From positions 10,629,027-10,693,026 of the forward strand of contig CM067062.1 of assembly GCA_033980235.1 (NCBI GenBank): 64,000 bases of DNA. Reading direction: 5' to 3'. Position numbers and translations under genes: made by a program. The number at the start of each line of letters is the position of its first letter. The first letter of the stretch is position 1. The stretch is from Diadema setosum (taxonomy: Eukaryota > Echinodermata > Echinoidea > Diadematoida > Diadematidae). Below the pieces are notes generated by a model that had not been told where the DNA came from, did not search any database, and saw only the letters and a program-made list of their open reading frames with translations. Positions 52,660-60,100 of this stretch are shown here, in pieces.

Positions 52660-55600
52660 TACGATGTAATATAAACGTTGTCTGGAGGACAGGAAGAACA
52701 ATTAATAAACACTAACAGTTATCAGCTGTCCTTTATCCGCATTGTCCAAGAGTGTCTGACGCAAGAATTGCTGCGTAACCGATGGTAACGACACCATAGT
52801 ATAGACTGATTCGGTTACTGCGAAAGATGATTTAGAGTTGTATGATTTATCCTAGCTCGGCCCTTCCTAGTTCAATAAAGCTATTTTACAATGCAATTAA
52901 ACGAAACAATTCTGTTCTTAGAGCCATTGCAATTTATCAGATGAAGGCTAAATAAAAAAGAAGTTGCAGTTTCAAAAACTTATTCGAGTGGCAAAAATAG
53001 AAGACAGATAGTGAAAATGCAATAAGATACCTACTCCATGTACTCTGTCTTATCTTCGGAAATTAAATTTTGCTCTTTTTATACATTGTAGAATATCAAT
53101 TGCTTTTCATTTTAATCATTTAAACCCAACTCACAGGACACTTCCAGGATTGAATGACCGGTAATAAATTTGCCGAACCAACGGATAACTTTAAAGAAAT
53201 GAATAAATCATTTGTTTAATGACAGAACTGCGGTTAAAACGAAGATTCAACTGTATTCTCTGCGCAGTATGGCGGGAAAGTGTGTCGCCGATCGCGGCGA
53301 GCGCCTCCGTATGAACGTCAACAGATAGAAATTAATCTAGTGTAGATGAGCTCGCACGGTATTTCGAACCTACCAATTATCGCCTTTACCACTGCTTACC
53401 TTCAACAAAAGTAGGACATTCCGGCGCATTAAATAGAAAGCGCCGGTTGCCATGGTCGGCGGACAATGTAACTATCACTATAGCTGTTTGGATGAAATTA
53501 ATTCGCAAAGTCTGATGGCAATTTGCTGAACCGGTACTTTAGGGTCCTGCTACTTATGAACATCTATTTGCGTTTCAAATATCATTTTGCTGTATTATAC
53601 CATTAGCCTTCTCCCTCTGGGCACATTCAGTGCGCAAACCCTATCTGTCTGCCTTACCGTTTCTTTCGATTGCTTTCAATGATGTATCGTTGGATTTGTG
53701 TGCATAATGCCGTTTAAAAATGTCGGCTTTCTTTATATCGGATGTCTTCAGGACACAGATTCTACAACTTATATAGGTCGTTGCGCGAAATTTACCTCAT
53801 CTGTTTGATATTTGAGAAAAAAAAAATATATCTTACGATGCAATATAAACGTTGTCTGGAGGACAGGAAGAACAATTAATAAACACTGAGAGTTGTCAGC
53901 TGTCCTTTATCCGCCATGTCCAAGAGTGTCTGACGCAAGAATTGCTGCGTAACCATTGGTAACGACACTATCGAATTATAGTATAGACTGATTCGGCTAC
54001 TGCGAAAGATGATTTAGAGTTGTATGATTTATCATAGCTCGGCCCTTCCTAGTTCAATAAAGCTATTTTACGATGCAATTAAACGAAACAATTCTGCCCT
54101 CAGAGCCATTGCAATCTATCAGCTGAAGGCTAAATAAAAAAAAAAAAATTACAGTTTCAAAAAACTTATTCGAGCAAAGCTGTCGAGTGGCAAAAAATAG
54201 AAGACAGAGAGTGAAAATGAAATAAGTTACCCACTCTGTCCTATCTTAGGAAATGAAATGCTGTTCTTATCCATCGTAGAATATCAATTTCATTACATTT
54301 CAATTATTTAAAGCTAACTCACAGGACACGTGCAGGCAGCATCGAATGACAAGTAATTTGCCGAACCAACGGATAACTTTAATGAAATGAATAAATCATT
54401 TTGTTTAATAAGGGCATGGTAGTTAAAACGAAGATTCAACTGTATTCTAATGGATTCAGATACGCTGAACTTAGAAGGTGGACAAAAACTAACAAACCAA
54501 TGATTGAAGAGGCCATTATACTGAATGTATAAAGAACACACGGCCGGTAGGACACACGGCTGCTTTCTATGATAAACAAGGAAAAATAGAAATTACGCGG
54601 TGCGTAATATATGTCCCCGCCGGAAGTAGCATTTTGTAGCAAAATGTACAATATAGGTAAAAAATCAAAGTCAAAGGTCAAAGAAGTCAAAGGTCAAAAT
54701 TCTGTGTAGAAGTTTTGAAGCGCTCACCTAGTGCCATCACATAAAGCAAACGGAATCAAAATCGGGTTAGAAATGGCGAAGGAGTAGCATTTTGTAGCAA
54801 AATGTACAACAAAATGTAGGTCAAAAATTAAGGTCAAAGGTCAAAGAAGTCAAAGGTCAAAATTCTGTTTAGAAGTTTTGAAGCCCTCACCTAGTGCCAT
54901 CACATAAATCAAACAGAATCGAAATCGGGTAAGAAATGGCGAAGGAGTAGCATTTTGTAGCCAATGTACAATATGGGTCAAAAATCAAGGTCAAAGGTCA
55001 AAGAAGTCAAAGGTCAAAATTCTGTGTAGAAGTTTTGAAGCCCTCACCTAGTGCCATCACATAAAGCAAACGGAATCGAAATCGGGTAAGAAATGGCGAA
55101 GGAGTAGCATTTTGTAGCCAATGTACAATATGGGTCAAAAATCAAGGTCAAAGGTCAAAGAAGTCAAAGGTCAAAATTCTGTGTAGAAGTTTTGAAGCCC
55201 TCACCTAGTGCCATCACATAAAGCAAACGGAATCGAAATCGGGTAAGAAATGGCGAAAGAGTAGCATTTTGTAGCAAAATGTACAATACAGCTCAAAAAT
55301 CAAGGTCAAAGGTCAAAGAAGTCAAAGGTCAAAATTCTGTGTAGAAGTTTTGAAGCCCTCACCTAGTGCCATCACATAAAGCAAACGGAATCGAAATCGG
55401 GTTAGAAATGGCGAAGGAGTAGCATTTTGTAGCAAAATGTACAATATAGGTCAAAGGTCAAGGTCAAAGGTCACGACTGAAATTCTGTGTAGAAGTTTCA
55501 AAGCTCCCATGTAGTGGTATCATATAAAGCAAACAGAATCAAAATTGGCTCATAAATGACAGAGAAGTAGCAAATTGAAGATTTTGATCACACACGGACG

Positions 55601-57114
55601 CACACACGGACGGACGGACACACGGACACACACACGTACGGAGCCCGTTTCATAGTCCCCTGCTCGAACTCGTTCGGCGGGGACAATTAAAGGAGGTGCA
55701 ATAAAGACATGAGAGTCTGACATGATAACTTCTTCCCTGTCTTTTTTTTTTTCATTCTTCCAACAGTCTTTTGTTTGTTTGTTTGTTTTCCCCCTCTTAT
55801 AGGAAATTTCCTCGGACAAGAACTCGTATGACCTGATCAATAATCTGGATCAATTTGAGGAGACTCTCTTATCGCAGACTGAACTCCAGGAGTTGAACAT
55901 GGAAAGATCAAACATAGGTTGTGCGAATCAGTATTGAAGCATTTTCCTTTAGAATCAAAATGCATTATGAATCTGTGTTACTTTAAATTCATTCTAATTA
56001 TCTGGTGAACGAAATTTATGGAGCAATAACAAATTCAAATTTAAATAATTTTACTTCCATAGAAAGTAATAGAAAGCAATTATATAACGCTTAGAATATC
56101 AACAATCAACTGTTGCCCATTGTTTAATCTTTTCTTTCTCTTATCTTTTTTATTTCTTATTCTTCTAGTCCTTTTTTAATCTTCGCCTTCTCCTCTCCTT
56201 TATTTCTTTTCACTGTGTGTATTGTGATCTCTCTTTTTTTCCCCCTCAATTTCATCCCCCTTCATCCAGTATTAGGGAGTTTTAGATTTTCGCGACGCGG
56301 ACGTTTAGAGGGGAAAAAACTGTTCTGAGCATGCGCAAAATAACTTATCTGTTTCGATCTGTAGTAGCTCGCGTCGTCTGAATTTTCACCTCGCGTTCTC
56401 GGCTATTCTTACGTCCGCTCAGACGACGCAGAGAGCTTTACCTAATACACTGATCATAATCATTATGGGGGCGCCATTTACTTTTTGTAGGTTGCGTTCT
56501 CGCATAACCCATAGTTACTTACATTGGTGTACAACACGATGTAGGGAGAGAGGAGAGAACGGCCAATGCAATCGTCGTTTCTGCGTTCGCGCCGCAAATC
56601 TAAAGCTCCCATTCCTTCATCAAAACCAACATTTTATTTCTGTTCTATCATTTCCTATATCACTTATGTTCGACTTTTTTTTCTCCACAGTTAGATCCGC
56701 AAGTGAATCAACTGTCCTATCTTCCTATTTCCAATCTTCCTCCACTAGTTCTTCTGTATTCTTGAAAGATTATCCTCTTATTTCTTTATCTTCAAGACGA
56801 TCGGTGATTTTCACCACGATCACGCCTCCCGCCACCTCTAGACCGTGACTTAAAATAAAGTCTGTCAAATGCCGTCAAAACTTATGTTTGGAAACAATAT
56901 ACATTCCATTATTTTCCACGCAGAAATAGCTATAGCTCCTCTTCTGGGAAGTGATGGCGGATTTGAGGGTTACCGAGGAAACTTCACCCATGAAGAAACT
57001 CTTGGTTCTCAGTCGGTTATTTTCATCGAGATTCCATCGGCAGCCTTTTCTGAAGGCAGGTGGCATGGTCCAAGATTGTTTCTGCAGAACATTTTAGAGT
57101 AGGCCTACAGTGTA

Positions 57115-57154
<40 letters not shown>

Positions 57155-60100
57155 TGTGTGTGTGTGTGTGTGCGTGAGCAGCTTTACTCGACACTTGTTT
57201 ACTGGGATAAACAGGAATAAACCATACACACATAGAACGTCAGGAGTTTCAGTACAATCGGACGTGAGACAAGAAAATTACAAGGAAATGTCGAATCCGC
57301 CTGGGAGGGGCGGATGAGAGGGTTGCACCCCCACAAAAAATAGATAATAAAAATAATTACAAAGCCCATGGTTTTTTCCAAAGGTTCCGTTTCTTACCTT
57401 CAAAGCTGGGCGGATGTGGAATATGACATCGGTGTCACGCAAATCGCACACCAATTTGCACTGAAATTGCACAAAATTTGCTTTGTATCCTAGTCGTCGG
57501 ATGATTTTGTCGTTTAGTAACCAACAGTGTGGTCACATGCATTATGATTAATTTTATTACACTGCGACGTTAACGTTGCATACCACGAAACATGATAAAA
57601 GCCTTTAGAAGAAAAAACAAAAAAGACAAAACGAATTAAATGACAACAGCATCATTTCATCTAGTTTGCATGTGCCTTCGACTTAATCATTACGTTATGC
57701 CCTGATTTTTGACGAATATCTACGGTTGTATGTTTCCCTCACTACACTACATTTTATATTATATTCTACATACTAAGAATGTTGCAATAGGATTGGTCCG
57801 GAGCTGATCACGTGATGAAGCGTAGTTTTGCCCATCACATCACCTGAGAAGAAAAGTTCGTTACACTCTAGTCCCTTTTGTTTCGCTGATCTCCACACAG
57901 TCCACACAGTCCTAACGCAAGATGAGTACGCGCGAAATAAAAGTGCGTTGCACTGTGGACTATCATGTGACCTAGGTCACTTGATAGCAAAGACGCTTAA
58001 CCTCTCGTAGTGCTCAGCTATTAAAAGAAGTGCATGAACCACTACCTCAACAAGATCCCCCACATAATGGGACAGAGCTCTTTACATCAGCTTGGATGAA
58101 AATCTCCGGTCGGTCGTGTGGGTTATCTTTGCTTGATAGTACACAGGGCAACGCACTTAAACTTCGGTGCCGCGCGGTGCGCGCAGCAAATTCATTGTTT
58201 TGTCATTTACGCGCACACGTAGCCTAAGCCCTAAGGATATCTAAAGACAGCTAAAACGGTTTCAGATGTGGAATAAAATGGGAATTTTTAGGACCCTAGA
58301 TGTGGAATATAAAGCAAATAATCAACTTTTAGTTTCAGGCAATGAGACAAACTATCACTTCCTCGGCGATCTGAATGTGTAGCTACATCCAGATCGCCTC
58401 GGAAGTGATAGTTTGTCCCATCACCTTCACCAACGTTGATTATTTGCTTACTAATATGGTCATCTTAGCCAAATCATACAGATTCATTGCTGATACCCCA
58501 GAGTATTTGACAGTGATTACACGGGAGACAGACACTCTCATTAATCTTTTTTTTTCTTTTCCCTGCAGAAAGCCATGACGAGATTTGGGTCATTGTCCGC
58601 GTACTTCATGGCGTGGAGAACCTATCGGTCAACTTCCAAGAGTGAGTTGATAGATATCTTATGAATGGTGTGCTTAGTACACCAATTCGAGGCGCAGTGG
58701 ACACCATCCTCTTCGTAATCTGTACATTGTGTCTTGTTCCAGTTTACTGAAGACAATGACATTGGTTACACGTTCGCCAGTTCGCCCACAATTCAGCTAT
58801 ACTGTTGCTGTTTTTCAGACGAGTTCTGTAAGGCCAATCAGGTGGATGTCATACCCCCATTCTACAGAGATTTTCGGTCATCGGTCATTCATTGGAAGCA
58901 AAGTTTTTATTGTTGGTTCCGGCCACCAACCGAAGTATATCGGATCGCAGTCTGATGAATCCGATTTGGTTGGTCGACTATCAGGTGAGTGTCAGACATG
59001 TCGCGCGTGATCCTCATCGGACAATCTTGCCTCATCGGATCATCGCCCGACATGTCTGACACTAACCTGATAGTTGACCAACACAAGTCGATTCATTGTT
59101 CTGTGATCCGATACGCCTCAGTTGGTGGCCGGAAGCGATACACTTTGCTTCCGATGAATGACCGATGAGAAAAAATCTCTGTGAAATGGGGGTATATAGC
59201 CTTTTGACTTAGGCAAGGTGGTGTTGATCGGTCGAGAACATGTTCTCCTGAGCTTTATTCAAGGAACACGCCTACTGATCGCACCCATTCCTCACAGTTA
59301 CATTCCTTTTCTTTCCTTTCGTTCTGCGAGATACTGTGCTATGTAATACAACGATTAAATTTGAGGTTGCAGCCTAAGGGAAATTAGCTACACATCCGTT
59401 AATTCCTCTGCTGACAAGGTTTAAAGAGTGAAGAGGCTGTATTTACGCATGTGAATGTTTTACTGCATTTATATTCTATACATTTTTGGTTTCTTGCATG
59501 AGCTGACGTTTCAAAATCCTGAATACCGTGAGCCTTTTTCCAGTAGGTACAGAGGCTTGCGTATCTTGGAAATTGGAGAAATATATCACTGAAGAAGCTA
59601 AAATAATCCTAAATTGAACATCGGCCTAATTGATTGTGCTGACATGATTTCTATTATTCAATTTGTTTCTAACTTCCGTTATGATTTTTTTTTTTTAAAG
59701 GAAGGAATCGACTGCAATTTACTCGTCAATTATCAGCATACAAACGAGTGCATCAGCCACATATCTTCTGCAAAACGTTACCATGGTGATACCCGCCCCC
59801 AAGGTGAATGACCACTCTCCTTCTACACTCATAAAGAAACAAGAATACCTGAAATGACATGCATGATTCGAAATTAAGGTGTGCGCTGCCTGGAGACTAA
59901 AGGGAGCTCCAGATCTGAGACGCAGACGTTAACAGGGGTTGGGAGGGGGATCACCGCCCTGTTTCGGCATGCGACCGCTTATCAGAATCGATATTGCGTC
60001 GTCGAGTGTTCACAACAGGTCTGGGCCATTTTAGCATCCGCCCATTTTCATGACGCAGATGCCATGGTATCGAACGATATTATTGTGGGGGCGCATTTCT

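Noticed and set aside
58735..58985. Candidate adhesion GPCR exon with good acceptor and GTGAGT donor
   Set aside because: Its right two-thirds are one arm of an inverted repeat, it has no GAIN pattern, and exon 8 joins exon 9 in phase with a matching motif without it.
59629..59811. Alternative frame at 59701 containing two cysteines (Ile-Asp-Cys-Asn)
   Set aside because: Wrong phase for both neighbours; the frame used gives the conserved strand pattern before the GPS.
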